Source: Sporobacter termitidis DSM 10068 (GTDB taxonomy: Bacteria; Bacillota; Clostridia; Oscillospirales; Oscillospiraceae). From it: a stretch of DNA of 64,000 bases. Position 1 is the stretch's first letter. Each line of letters starts with the position of its first letter. Positions 54,739 through 63,517 of the stretch are shown here, piece by piece. The position numbers and the translations under genes are program-made. The DNA lies in NCBI RefSeq assembly GCF_900130065.1, contig NZ_FQXV01000007.1, forward strand, positions 124,001 through 188,000, given 5' to 3'. The notes beneath the pieces are model-generated. The model was not told the DNA's origin. It was given only the letters and a program-made list of their open reading frames with translations, and made no database searches.

Positions 54739-55635
54739 ATGCGCACCGCCCAATTCGACCAAAGCATCGTCCAAAAAAACAATAAAAGGCGCCGGTCACA
54801 GGACAAGACGGCCACGATCGCTCTCTACGCGGTTGCCGGGCTCTTTCTGTTGCTCCTGGCGGCGATCACGCTTTATGTGATCGGCCGCGGCGTTATCTCC
54901 TTTACACCGAAATACCTGAGCTTCCAAAAGGACGGCCTCGGCGTGGAGCTCTTCAACACCGTCTATATGGTGTTTCTGTCGCTCGTCATCTCCGTCCCGC
55001 TGGGGGTGGGCGCGGGCCTCTACATGGCGGAATACGCCAAATCGGGCCGCCTGACGAATATCATCCGCACCAGCATCGAAACGCTGTCGTCCCTCCCTTC
55101 CATCGTGCTGGGCCTGTTCGGCTTTCTCGTATTTGTCCTTTTGGAGAAGGCCACCTGGAACATGTTCGCCGGCATTTTGACGCTGTCGATCATCAGCATC
55201 CCGCTTTTGACCCGCGTCACGGAGGACGCCGTCCGCGAGATCCCGAACACGTACCGCGAGGGCAGCTATGGCATCGGCGCGACGAAATGGCAGACCATCA
55301 CGAAAATACTCCTCCCCGCCTCAATGAACCGCATCACCACCGGTGTCGTCCTGGCCGCCGGCCGCTCCTTCGGCGAGGCAGCGGCGCTCATCTACACCTC
55401 CGGCCTCACCTCCGACGTGGACTTTACCAACTGGAACCCGCTGAGCCACACCTCGCCGCTGAACATTTTCAGGACAGCGGATACGCTGGCGGTGCGCATC
55501 TGGTATCTGAAGACGTCGTCTATCCTGCCCGACAAATACGAGCTGGCCGACATGGCGGCCGCCGTGCTGATCATCCTGGTATTTGTCTTCAACCTGACGG
55601 CGCGGTACTTAAGGCGCCGGAGTTCGCTGAAGTGA
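54739..55635 (+). CDS. pstA: Phosphate ABC transporter permease PstA
   Basis: 298 residues, six membrane helices. The EAA-like loop reads EGSYGIGATKWQTITKILLPASMNRI. It pairs with PstC. In most Clostridia pstB (ATPase) and phoU follow; here the 146 bp after pstA contain neither, and the next gene is unrelated. The transporter therefore depends on a pstB elsewhere in the genome. Confidence 0.95.
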   Translation: MRTAQFDQSIVQKNNKRRRSQDKTATIALYAVAGLFLLLLAAITLYVIGRGVISFTPKYLSFQKDGLGVELFNTVYMVFLSLVISVPLGVGAGLYMAEYAKSGRLTNIIRTSIETLSSLPSIVLGLFGFLVFVLLEKATWNMFAGILTLSIISIPLLTRVTEDAVREIPNTYREGSYGIGATKWQTITKILLPASMNRITTGVVLAAGRSFGEAAALIYTSGLTSDVDFTNWNPLSHTSPLNIFRTADTLAVRIWYLKTSSILPDKYELADMAAAVLIILVFVFNLTARYLRRRSSLK

Positions 55636-55781
55636 CCGTTTCCCAACATACAAGGAAAATATTATCGTCCGATACGGAATCTGCATGAAATAAATTCCAA
55701 ACCGGGATAGACATCCGACCTCAAACATGATATAGTGTTATTACACCCATTAATCAACTATATATAGGGGAGGAATTTCAA

Positions 55782-56051
55782 ATGGATGTCAGAGTTGTCG
55801 GCGGTGAGCTTTCTCCTGCCGAAGTGGAGGCGTATGTCAGTCGCGCCCGCGAAAAGTATCCCGATAAGATCATTTCCGGCGTTGATATCGCCGTGGACGG
55901 CGAATTCGTCGATATGACGTATCACTGGAAAACGGTACCCTTTGAGCGCATCCGCCGCATCACGGGCTATCTCGTCGGCACGCTCGAACGGTTCAACGAC
56001 GGCAAACGGGCCGAGGAGTCGGACCGGGTCAAGCATGCCTGCAAGCAGTAA
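55782..56051 (+). CDS. Small protein resembling the C-terminal tail of anaerobic ribonucleotide reductase (NrdD)
   Basis: 89 residues with GGGGAGGAA before the ATG. The C-terminal third (RIRRITGYLVGTLERFNDGK, then RVKHA) resembles the end of class III reductase NrdD (RVCGYLG...FNAGKxxEVxxRVKH). Upstream, the zinc Cys4 motif and glycyl-radical site are absent; the first 50 residues (VDIAVDGEFVDMTYHWKTVPF) are of unknown type. It cannot be a reductase by itself. It may be a nucleotide- or nucleic-acid-related paralogue. A terminator follows, so it is monocistronic. Confidence 0.65.
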   Translation: MDVRVVGGELSPAEVEAYVSRAREKYPDKIISGVDIAVDGEFVDMTYHWKTVPFERIRRITGYLVGTLERFNDGKRAEESDRVKHACKQ

Positions 56052-56071
56052 TCAGAAATCAGATAAATGGA

Positions 56072-56100
56072 AACAGAGGCCGAAAGGCCTCTGTTTTGTT
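56072..56100. terminator. Bidirectional terminator, GAAA tetraloop
   Basis: AACAGAGGCC, loop GAAA, then the exact complement with TTTTGTT on the plus strand. It lies between the NrdD-tail-like gene and the convergent APC permease gene. Confidence 0.85.
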
Positions 56101-56140
56101 ACTATGTGCGTTTCCAGCGGCGGGTTGTCGCCCCTGCGGT

Positions 56141-57505
56141 CTACAGCCTCGGCGATTCCTTCTTTTCGGAGAAGAACGCGCCGACCGTGATGACGAGGGC
56201 AAAGATGATCATATAGTAGAAGACCGACATGCCGTGGGCGATGATGGCGGCGGCGACCATGAAGCAGCAGCCGAGGATGGAGAGCACCGGCATGACAAGG
56301 CGCTTGAACGGCCCAAGCTCCCGCTCTTTCAGCATGAACATGATAAAGATCGGGATATAGCCGGCGTACAGCGTGATGATCGGCAGCTCCGAGGTATCGA
56401 AGCAGAAGGGGCCGAACCAGGGGTCGGTAAGATTGGCGCCGTAGAAATAGAGGAGCCAGAAGCCGGCCAGCACGAGACCGATAATCGAGGAGTTGGCGGG
56501 CATATTCGTCGTCTTGTCAATCTGGCTGAAAATGTCTGGCCGCGGCCCGCGCCCACGGGCGGCCAGCGCGTACATGCCGCGGGAATTGCCCATCATCAGG
56601 CCGTTGAGGGTGCCCAGGCAGGAAATGATGACGAAGACGAACAGCAGCGAGCCGGCCACCGTGCCGAAGACGTTCTGGAACGCCAGCTTCGCCCCCGCCT
56701 GACCGCTCTCCATGAGGTTGTCCGTGGGAACGGCGCCGGCCAGGCCGATGTAATAAAAGATGTAAACGAAGACGACGATGAGCGACCCGATGATCAGCGC
56801 CAGAGGCAGGTTGCGCTTGGCGTCCTTGATTTCGGCGTTGATCGACGTGGCGATGATCCAGCCCTCATACGCAAAGGCCACGGCCACGACAGAAGCAAAG
56901 AGCCCGCCGCCCGCCGTTATGTCAGAATTGACCACGTGGGTGAAGTTTTGAACCGTCATCCCGTTGATGAGGCCCACAATCGTGCCGATCACGGCCATCA
57001 GGAGGAGCGGGACGAGCTTTATCACCGTCGTTGAGACCTGGAATTTGCCGGCCAGGATCGGTGCCAGTGTGTTCAGCCCGTAGCTGGCGACGAGGAAGAA
57101 CGCGGCGATCGTCATGGTACTGCCGCCTGTGATATCCCAGCCCAGCAGCACAGAGAAATAACGCGCGGAAACCCAGGCCAGGACAGAGGTTATCGTCGGG
57201 TTGTAGAGCACCGCCATGAACCAGCCGACGTAGTAGGCGTACCCACCGCCAACCGTCATCTCGGCATAGTCCACAAGACCGTTGACCTTTTCATATTTTG
57301 ATGCCAGAATCGAGAATGTAAACGCGCAGATGAGCATGATGACGCCGACGATGGCCCAGGAGGCGATGCCCAGCGGCATATTGCCCCCCGTTGCCTTCAG
57401 GACGGCCTCGGCCTTGAAAAACACGCCGCTCCCGATGACGATGCCGACGACCATGGCAATGGCCGTCAGCAGGCCGTATTTCTTTTTCAGTTCATTCCCC
57501 AACAA
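56141..57505 (-). CDS. APC-family amino acid permease
   Basis: 454 residues, twelve membrane helices. The first helix contains GIVIGSGVFFKAEAV, the APC substrate-binding kink (GSGIF-like). VAFAYEGWIIATSINAEIKDAKRNLPLALI is the conserved loop after helix 6. Members take up or exchange amino acids; the substrate is not evident. The start is TTG 57505 with GAGGGG upstream. Monocistronic on the minus strand. Confidence 0.93.
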   Translation of the reverse strand: MLGNELKKKYGLLTAIAMVVGIVIGSGVFFKAEAVLKATGGNMPLGIASWAIVGVIMLICAFTFSILASKYEKVNGLVDYAEMTVGGGYAYYVGWFMAVLYNPTITSVLAWVSARYFSVLLGWDITGGSTMTIAAFFLVASYGLNTLAPILAGKFQVSTTVIKLVPLLLMAVIGTIVGLINGMTVQNFTHVVNSDITAGGGLFASVVAVAFAYEGWIIATSINAEIKDAKRNLPLALIIGSLIVVFVYIFYYIGLAGAVPTDNLMESGQAGAKLAFQNVFGTVAGSLLFVFVIISCLGTLNGLMMGNSRGMYALAARGRGPRPDIFSQIDKTTNMPANSSIIGLVLAGFWLLYFYGANLTDPWFGPFCFDTSELPIITLYAGYIPIFIMFMLKERELGPFKRLVMPVLSILGCCFMVAAAIIAHGMSVFYYMIIFALVITVGAFFSEKKESPRL

Positions 57506-57699
57506 TAACTACCCCTCTTCAAAAATCAAGCTTCGGGACTTTTATGCGTAAAAGTCCTCGCAGAGTATAGCAAATCCATCTAATGAATACTATCCCCTGA
57601 ATCGATGAAATTCAGGGGATGTTTTTGTATATAATTTGCGCAAATAGATGAATTATGGCGCCGGCCGGAACGGCTGTCCCTCACCGGGGCTGCCGAAAT

Positions 57700-57888
57700 C
57701 TATGCCGCGCTGCTAAGCGCCTCCTCAATCAGCGATTTTGAAATGTACATGGCCTTCAGTCTGTTCCTGAGAAGCGTGTGATGGGAAGTCCCCTCCGGAA
57801 ATTTTTCCTGCGCTTTTTCACATTTATGGATGATTGAAGAGACCGCCCGAAGAGCCTCCGTCAATTCTTCCCTGGTGTATTTATCCAT
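57700..57888 (-). CDS. Small helical hypothetical protein
   Basis: 62 residues (MDKYTREELTEALRAVSSII...). GAGGTGA lies eight bases before the ATG, which supports a real gene. It is predicted all-helical, with a charged first half and an SHHTLLRNRLKAMYISKSLI second half. I recognise it only as the sort of short conserved protein found in clostridial genomes; no function is known to me. The gaps on both sides carry no other gene. Confidence 0.6.
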   Translation of the reverse strand: MDKYTREELTEALRAVSSIIHKCEKAQEKFPEGTSHHTLLRNRLKAMYISKSLIEEALSSAA

Positions 57889-57944
57889 ATCGCTTCACCT
57901 CAAATTCCTGTTGACCATTCAGAATAAATGGACGCGGGAGCGTT

Positions 57945-58200
57945 GGGAACGTGGATTCCCGCCTTCGCGGGAATGACAATACGGGGGGCGCGAGGACGTC
58001 ATGGGGGACGCGGGATGCAGGGACGTGAAGGATGAGAGCGCGGCGTACGTAGGTCAGTATAAAATAGCGCGGAGCGAAAGCCCTGGAGCCGAAGATTCAA
58101 ATCCACCCTCTAAGGTCCGGGCGAAGCCCGAAATGGGTTTGGGCGAAGCCCCAGCGCAGGGTCATAGGGGGCGGAGCCCCTCATACCTTATAAGGGCGGG
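57945..58200. repeat. Cluster of GC-rich palindromic repeats
   Basis: A 320-bp gene-free stretch. It holds ATTCCCGCCTTCGCGGGAAT (near 57956-57975), a widespread REP-like palindrome, and three related hairpins of the GGGCGAAGCCC / GGGCGGAGCCCC type at about 58117-58180. The last ones follow the minus-strand crotonase gene and may also terminate it. Confidence 0.65.
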
Positions 58201-58209
58201 TGAGCTATT

Positions 58210-59022
58210 CTATTTCCCGGTAAAAACAGGCGTCCGCTTTTCGCGGAAAGCGGAGACGGCCTCCTTAAAATCGTGGGTTTTCATAAGGTCGACGGAGAGT
58301 CGCCGCTCCGCCTGGAGCGCCGCCATTTCGTTGACAGAGAGGTTGGCGTGGGCCATCAGCTCCTTGAGGGCGCGGACGGCAACGGGCGGCTTGCTTAAAA
58401 TTTTGTCCACGACGGCCCTGAGCTCGGCGTCAAACGATTCCTTCGGGAAAACCTGATTGACGAGGCCAAGGCTTTTCGCCTCCTCCGCCGTGATCTTTTC
58501 ACTGAACAGGATCATTTCAAAGGCACGGTTAAAGGGAATCTTCTGGGCCAGATGGATGGCGCCGCCGCAGCCCGGCACAAGGCCGATGTTCAGCTCCGGG
58601 AGCATGAACTTCGACCCCTCGGCGGCATAGATGAGGTCGCAGCACAGGGCGATCTCCAGCCCCCCGCCGACGCAGTTGCCCCTGACCGCGGCAATGACGG
58701 GCTTGCCGAGCGCATAGAGCGCCTCGCGCACCTCAAAGCCCAGCGTATAGATGAGCGCCGCGTCCTCGTCGCTTTGGAGCGTGTCGAGCATCTCCATGGC
58801 AAGCCCCGCCGAAAAAGCACGGTCGCCGGCGCCGGACAAAATAACAGCGCGCACACCGTCGTCCTGGCGGGCGTCCCGCAGGACAGAGACGAGCCGCCGC
58901 CACATGTCCGTCGTGAACTGATTCATGGGTGGATTTTCAAATTCGATATACAGAGCGCCCGGCTGATCGGGCAGGCGTTTGACGTTAACGGCGGGTTCCG
59001 GCATATAAGCAGCTTCTTTCAT
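58210..59022 (-). CDS. Enoyl-CoA hydratase/isomerase (crotonase) family protein
   Basis: 270 residues. The oxyanion-hole segments GAGDRAFSAGLAM and VRGNCVGGGLEIAL are present. Both catalytic-type glutamates of true hydratases are retained, in GGGLEIALCCD and LPELNIGLVPGCGG. The family hydrates or isomerises acyl-CoA thioesters. The gene stands alone, without thiolase or acyl-CoA dehydrogenase nearby, so the pathway (butyrate, aromatic or other) is not determinable. Confidence 0.9.
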   Translation of the reverse strand: MKEAAYMPEPAVNVKRLPDQPGALYIEFENPPMNQFTTDMWRRLVSVLRDARQDDGVRAVILSGAGDRAFSAGLAMEMLDTLQSDEDAALIYTLGFEVREALYALGKPVIAAVRGNCVGGGLEIALCCDLIYAAEGSKFMLPELNIGLVPGCGGAIHLAQKIPFNRAFEMILFSEKITAEEAKSLGLVNQVFPKESFDAELRAVVDKILSKPPVAVRALKELMAHANLSVNEMAALQAERRLSVDLMKTHDFKEAVSAFREKRTPVFTGK

Positions 59023-59247
59023 TTTGAATTTTTTCCTTCATTTACGCGCCACAGGCGGTGAAATGAAATACCGTGCACGATGGGGTGCAACACGGGTCTG
59101 CACGCGCTCCGGCGGATGTCTGTCCCGATTATAGAGTGTTTTATACCGATTGTCAAAACTTACGTGTGCGAAAGGTCATTATTGAATCGGGCAAATTCCA
59201 GACGCATCTCTCAACATTTTCTATGAATAAAAACAATTATTGAATAA

Positions 59248-59276
59248 TTGACAAATCAAAATTGCAGGATTATAAT
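59248..59276 (+). promoter_or_regulatory. Consensus SigmaA promoter of glnN
   Basis: TTGACA (59248-59253), a 17-bp spacer and TATAAT (59271-59276). Transcription should start near 59283, just before a terminator hairpin. The 59023-59247 part of this 344-bp gap shows nothing else. Confidence 0.9.
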
Positions 59277-59289
59277 TTAATAAATACAG

Positions 59290-59333
59290 CGGCAACGGCG
59301 CCACCGTATAGGGTGACGTGTTGCCGTTTTTTT
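59290..59333 (+). terminator. Promoter-proximal terminator (attenuator) in the glnN leader
   Basis: CGGCAAC (59290-59296) pairs with GTTGCCG (59320-59326), with an inner CACC/GGTG stem, and is followed by seven T residues. It lies directly after the predicted transcription start and 34 bp before the glnN start codon, so expression should need antitermination. Confidence 0.8.
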
Positions 59334-59366
59334 GTTTATCTATATTATAAAGTTGGGGAGATTTAT

Positions 59367-61460
59367 ATGGCTATTGTAAACGAATTGTTTGGAAGCAATG
59401 TGTTCAGCGACCACATCATGAAGCAGAGACTACCCAAGGAAACTTATAAAGCACTGCAGAAAACAATCAATGAGGGCGCGAATCTCGACATCTCCGTTGC
59501 CAACGTCGTTGCCAATGCCATGAAGGACTGGGCGATCGAAAAGGGCGCAACGCACTTCACCCACTGGTTTCAGCCGATGACCGGCATCACCGCCGAGAAG
59601 CACGACAGCTTTATCACGCCGACGAACGACGGCAGAATTCTGATGGAGTTTTCGGGCGGTGAGCTCGTCAGAGGCGAGCCCGACGCGTCGTCCTTCCCGT
59701 CCGGCGGCATCCGCGCGACCTTTGAGGCCAGGGGCTACACCGTCTGGGATCCCACCTCGGCGGCCTTTGTCAAGAGCAAGACGCTGTACATACCTACCGC
59801 CTTCTGTTCATACACCGGCGAGGCGCTGGATGCCAAGACGCCGCTTCTGCGCTCCATGGAAGCTATCAGCAAGCAGGCGGTCCGCATTCTCCGCCTCTTC
59901 GGCAACGCCTCCGCCACCTCCGTCAGGACGACGGTCGGCCCCGAGCAGGAATATTTCCTGATCGACAAGGCCATGTACGAGCAGAGAAAGGACCTCGTCT
60001 ATACCGGCCGCACACTGTTCGGCAACAAGCCGCCCAAGGGCCAGGAGCTTGAGGACCAGTATTTCGCCTCCATCAAGACGCGCGTGGCCGCGTTCATGAA
60101 CGAACTCAACGAAGAGCTGTGGAAGCTCGGCGTTCTGGCCAAGACAGAGCATAACGAGGTCGCTCCCGCCCAGCACGAGCTGGCGCCCATCTTCACCACC
60201 ACGAATATCGCCGTCGACCACAACCACCTCACGATGGAGCTCATGCAGCGCATCGCGAAAAAATACGACATGATCTGCCTGATCCACGAGAAACCCTTTG
60301 AGGGCATCAACGGCAGCGGCAAGCACAATAACTGGTCCATTGCCACCAACACCGGCTCTAACCTCCTGGACCCCGGCAAGACCCCGTTTGAAAACGCCCA
60401 GTTCCTCCTTTTCCTCGCCGCCGTCATCAAAGCCGTTGACGAGTATCAGGACCTGCTGCGCATCTCCGTGGCCACCGCGGCCAACGACCACCGCCTCGGC
60501 GCCAACGAAGCCCCGCCGGCCATCGTCTCCGTCTTCCTGGGCGACGAGCTGAGCGCCATCGTCGACGCGCTCGTGAGCGGCTCGGCGTATGACGCGAAAT
60601 CCAAGACGATGATGCAGATCGGCGTGGACGTCCTGCCGCAGTTCCCCAAGGATACGACGGACCGCAACCGCACCTCGCCCTTCGCTTTCACCGGCAACAA
60701 GTTCGAGTTCCGCATGGTCGGCTCCTCCATGTCCATCGCCGAGGCCAACACAGTGCTCAATACCGCCGTGGCCGAGATCCTCAGAGAGTTTGCCGACACC
60801 CTTGAAAAAGCCTCCGATTTCAAAACCGCGCTGCAGCAGCTTGTCAAGGACACGCTCTCCGCGCACAAGCGCATCATCTTCAACGGCAACGGCTACGACG
60901 ACGCATGGGTCGCCGAGGCTGAAAAGCGCGGCCTCTTAAACCTCAAGACAACGCCCGACGCCCTGCCCTACCTTCTCAAGGAAAAGAACGTCAAGCTCTT
61001 CGAGACGCACGGCGTTTACTCCCACACGGAGATTCACTCCCGTTACGACATCAGCCTGGAGAACTATTGCAAGATTCTCAACATCGAGGCGCTGACAATG
61101 GCCGAAATGGCAAAAACGAGCATCCTCCCCGCCGTCGCCTCCTACGCCAAGGAGCTGGCGGAGAGCGCCTACGCCAAGAAGGCCATTCTGGACAAAGCCG
61201 ACATCACCTACGAATCCGACTGCGTTGCCAAGCTCAGCGCGCTCACGACAGCACTCTGGAAAAGCACGACCGCTCTGGAGAGCGCGCTCCAAAAGGCGGA
61301 AACCCTCGGCGACATCACCGAAAAATCCATGAGCTATAAAAACGGCGTCATCCCGGCCATGGACACTGTCCGCGCCGCCGCCGACGCTCTCGAGCTCATC
61401 ACCGCCAAAAAGGCGTGGCCCTTCCCGACCTACGGCGATATGCTCTTCAGCGTCCTGTAA
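59367..61460 (+). CDS. glnN: Glutamine synthetase, type III
   Basis: 697 residues from ATG 59367 (GGGGAG upstream), the size of GSIII rather than the 440-470 residues of GSI. Family landmarks: [19 protein letters not shown], the metal-binding [24 protein letters not shown], the [12 protein letters not shown]/glutamate loop and [17 protein letters not shown]. It makes glutamine from glutamate, ammonia and ATP, as a double-hexamer. Expression appears controlled by the leader terminator. No nitrogen regulator gene is adjacent. A terminator follows. Confidence 0.97.
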   Translation: MAIVNELFGSNVFSDHIMKQRLPKETYKALQKTINEGANLDISVANVVANAMKDWAIEKGATHFTHWFQPMTGITAEKHDSFITPTNDGRILMEFSGGELVRGEPDASSFPSGGIRATFEARGYTVWDPTSAAFVKSKTLYIPTAFCSYTGEALDAKTPLLRSMEAISKQAVRILRLFGNASATSVRTTVGPEQEYFLIDKAMYEQRKDLVYTGRTLFGNKPPKGQELEDQYFASIKTRVAAFMNELNEELWKLGVLAKTEHNEVAPAQHELAPIFTTTNIAVDHNHLTMELMQRIAKKYDMICLIHEKPFEGINGSGKHNNWSIATNTGSNLLDPGKTPFENAQFLLFLAAVIKAVDEYQDLLRISVATAANDHRLGANEAPPAIVSVFLGDELSAIVDALVSGSAYDAKSKTMMQIGVDVLPQFPKDTTDRNRTSPFAFTGNKFEFRMVGSSMSIAEANTVLNTAVAEILREFADTLEKASDFKTALQQLVKDTLSAHKRIIFNGNGYDDAWVAEAEKRGLLNLKTTPDALPYLLKEKNVKLFETHGVYSHTEIHSRYDISLENYCKILNIEALTMAEMAKTSILPAVASYAKELAESAYAKKAILDKADITYESDCVAKLSALTTALWKSTTALESALQKAETLGDITEKSMSYKNGVIPAMDTVRAAADALELITAKKAWPFPTYGDMLFSVL

Positions 61461-61490
61461 GTCACTGTAACATACTCCCCAAATAAATAC

Positions 61491-61522
61491 CGGCAGCGGA
61501 GTTTTTCCGCTGCCGATTTTTT
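61491..61522 (+). terminator. Terminator of glnN
   Basis: CGGCAGCGGA (61491-61500), a short T loop, TCCGCTGCCG (61506-61515) and ATTTTTTT. Confidence 0.9.
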
Positions 61523-61535
61523 ACCGCCGTCATAC

Positions 61536-62375
61536 CTACGCTTTTTGCAGCGCCTTTCCGGCGAAAAAAGCCCCGATCGCCTCGTGCGCCCTGTCCCAAT
61601 CGTTAAACGGGTCCGTGACGGTCAGCTTTTTGACCGGCAGCTTGTCCAGAATCTCCAGTTCCCTTTTCTGCCGCTCCTCAAGGCAGGCGATGTATCCGTC
61701 GAAGCCTGTCAAGCTGTTACGGCGCCCGTATCCCTGGGTGGTGTGGTAGGCGACCGCGCTGTCCAGCCACACGGCCGTCCGCTGCTCTGACACCTCTTCG
61801 ACGCGCGCTCTGACGTTGCTGCACCGCAAATAGATGACGACCGGACTGAGCGCGGCGATGATGCGGTATATCTCCTCTATGTACGCCTTTGTCTGGGATA
61901 TCCCGAAATCAAGCCGCATCATAGTCTCGCTCAGCGGACTTTGGAGAAAGCACGAATTGAATACATATATTCTGCGGCCCATCCGCGCCTTTTCGGCGAA
62001 ACTCCGCCAATGCTCCAGCATCACCGGTTTTTCGACCGCCCAGTCGAGCCTATCGTAAATTTTATAGGGAACAACCTTACCAAAGAGGCTGATGCTGATC
62101 TTCGTCAGCGGGATAACATAGCCGTCAAGGACCTTCACGCTTTCCGCATACAGCTGTCGCCGCTCCTCCAGCGTCAGTGCTTTGACCTGGTTTTCCGTCA
62201 TAAATGCGTGAAACGCGTAGTCAGCCGGATGGTTCATATCGTTTTCGTCAAAAAAAGACACGCGATGCCCGCGTCTTTCCGCCATCTCCGCTGCATAGCG
62301 CGCTGTTTCGCTCTTCCCAGAGCATGGCGGCCCCTCCACGATAATAAGCTTCGTATCTATCTTCTGCCACCTCAC
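61536..62375 (-). CDS. P-loop nucleotide kinase-like protein
   Basis: 279 residues, apparently GTG start. The Walker A motif is VEGPPCSGKSETA near residue 14. FFDENDMNHP and the RIYVFNSCFLQSP segment (Walker-B-like position) follow. An Arg-rich stretch (RCSNVRARVEEVSEQR) could be the lid. The overall layout suggests a small-molecule kinase of the thymidylate/deoxynucleoside-kinase fold rather than a DNA-acting ATPase. I do not recognise a specific family. The ribosome site is poor and the neighbours are unrelated. Confidence 0.65.
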   Translation of the reverse strand: MRWQKIDTKLIIVEGPPCSGKSETARYAAEMAERRGHRVSFFDENDMNHPADYAFHAFMTENQVKALTLEERRQLYAESVKVLDGYVIPLTKISISLFGKVVPYKIYDRLDWAVEKPVMLEHWRSFAEKARMGRRIYVFNSCFLQSPLSETMMRLDFGISQTKAYIEEIYRIIAALSPVVIYLRCSNVRARVEEVSEQRTAVWLDSAVAYHTTQGYGRRNSLTGFDGYIACLEERQKRELEILDKLPVKKLTVTDPFNDWDRAHEAIGAFFAGKALQKA

Positions 62376-62534
62376 TCCGCATAATTTTAATATGATAATC
62401 CGGTTCTGACAACCGGGACACCATCATATCATCAACTTACAAAAATTTCAATTTCAAGTTAATAATTTATAATATTTTCCAAATTTTATCTATTTTTTCC
62501 GTTACCCCCGTTAAATCAAATTCCATAAAAACGA

Positions 62535-62563
62535 TTGACATCGTGGAAGGAAAAGCATAGAAT
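62535..62563 (+). promoter_or_regulatory. SigmaA promoter of the glycine-riboswitch transcript
   Basis: TTGACA (62535-62540), a 17-bp spacer and TAGAAT (62558-62563). Confidence 0.8.
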
Positions 62564-62582
62564 ACTGGCAATAATCGGATGA

Positions 62583-62746
62583 TGGATTCGGAAGAGACTT
62601 TCAAGGACGAAAGCACCGAAGGGGCAGAAACTCTCAGGTAAAAGGACTGAATCCGGACGAACCTCTGGAAAGCATTTGATGCACCGAAGAAGTAATCCCG
62701 CGCGGCGTTTGTGTCGCTGGGAGCATCTTTCAGGTACCGGGACAGA
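62583..62746 (+). ncRNA. Tandem glycine riboswitch
   Basis: Aptamer 1 (62583-62653) is closed by GGATTC/GAATCC and contains the conserved GCACCGAAGGGGCA, AAACTCTCAGGTAAAAGGAC elements. Aptamer 2 (62654-62746) has GCACCGAAGAAGTAATCC and TTTCAGGTACCGGGACAGAG. Two aptamers with a short linker are the classic cooperative arrangement. The closing CTCTG/CAGAG helix of aptamer 2 (62662-62666 / 62742-62746) shares bases with the terminator stem that follows. Glycine binding should therefore prevent termination and turn the gene on. Confidence 0.93.
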
Positions 62747-62788
62747 GCACATCGTGTACGATATCGTACGGGTGTGCTCTATTTATTT
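62743..62788 (+). terminator. Riboswitch expression-platform terminator
   Basis: AGAGCACA (62743-62750) pairs with TGTGCTCT (62773-62780), with an inner self-complementary GTACGATATCGTAC, then ATTTATTT. Its 5' arm overlaps the 3' strand of the aptamer-2 closing helix. Confidence 0.8.
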
Positions 62789-62800
62789 GGGGTGGTTCAG

Positions 62801-63469
62801 ATGAATGTTTTAATCCTGGTCCTGGAGATCATCGGTACTGTCGCCTTTGCCGCTTCTGGGGCAATGACGGGGCTGAAGAAAAAGATGGATATCTTCGGCG
62901 TGGTCATCCTGGGGCTCACGACAGCCGTCGGCGGCGGCGTCCTCCGGGACCTCATCCTGGGTATCACGCCCCCGCAGACCTTTCAGGACCCCATGTACGC
63001 CCTCATCGCCATCGCCACGGCGATCATTCTCTTCCTCCCGCCGGTCCACCGCTGGCTGACACGCAACCTGCCGCTGTACGAGAAGGTCCTCGTGGTCATG
63101 GACGCCCTGGGCCTCGGCATTTTCACCGTCGTCGGTATCCGTGTGGCATTTCATGTGTCGCACAGCTTCAGCGGGTTTCTCCTCATCTTCGTCGGCGTCG
63201 TCACCGGCGTCGGCGGCGGCATCATCCGGGATGTCCTGGCGGGCGATACACCGTACATACTCGTCAAGCACATCTATGCGGTCGCCTCCATCATCGGCGC
63301 CGTCGTCTGCGTCGTGCTCTGGCATATTACCAGCAGCATCTATGCCATCCTGGCCGGGACAATCATCATCGTCGTCATCCGCGTACTCTCCGCGCACTTC
63401 AAATGGAACCTGCCCCGGGCGAATTTCGACGATGCCGAAAGCAAGGCGAAAGCTCCGGCCGAAAAATAG
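62801..63469 (+). CDS. TRIC/UPF0126-family membrane protein under glycine riboswitch control
   Basis: 222 residues from ATG 62801. Seven membrane helices in two homologous three-helix repeats plus one. Each repeat has a glycine-rich kink with an Arg: GLTTAVGGGVLRDLILG and GVVTGVGGGIIRDVLAGDTP, the TRIC-channel signature. Bacterial members (YadS/YicG type) recur downstream of glycine riboswitches, which points to glycine transport. Here expression should rise with glycine, so export or catabolic uptake are both possible. The C-terminal tail is charged. Confidence 0.92.
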   Translation: MNVLILVLEIIGTVAFAASGAMTGLKKKMDIFGVVILGLTTAVGGGVLRDLILGITPPQTFQDPMYALIAIATAIILFLPPVHRWLTRNLPLYEKVLVVMDALGLGIFTVVGIRVAFHVSHSFSGFLLIFVGVVTGVGGGIIRDVLAGDTPYILVKHIYAVASIIGAVVCVVLWHITSSIYAILAGTIIIVVIRVLSAHFKWNLPRANFDDAESKAKAPAEK

Positions 63470-63481
63470 AAGCCACAAACC

Positions 63482-63517
63482 AACGCACCCCGCCGAGGCG
63501 GGGTGCGTTGATTTTTT
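63482..63517. terminator. Terminator between the TRIC gene and the activase gene
   Basis: A near-perfect 12-bp GC stem (AACGCACCCCGCC with its complement) around GAG, followed by GATTTTTT. Convergent genes flank it. Confidence 0.9.

Noticed and set aside
59301-59315. ANTAR-type antiterminator hairpin in the glnN leader
   Set aside because: The six-base loop reads GTATAG and lacks the A1/G4 pattern; only one hairpin precedes the terminator.
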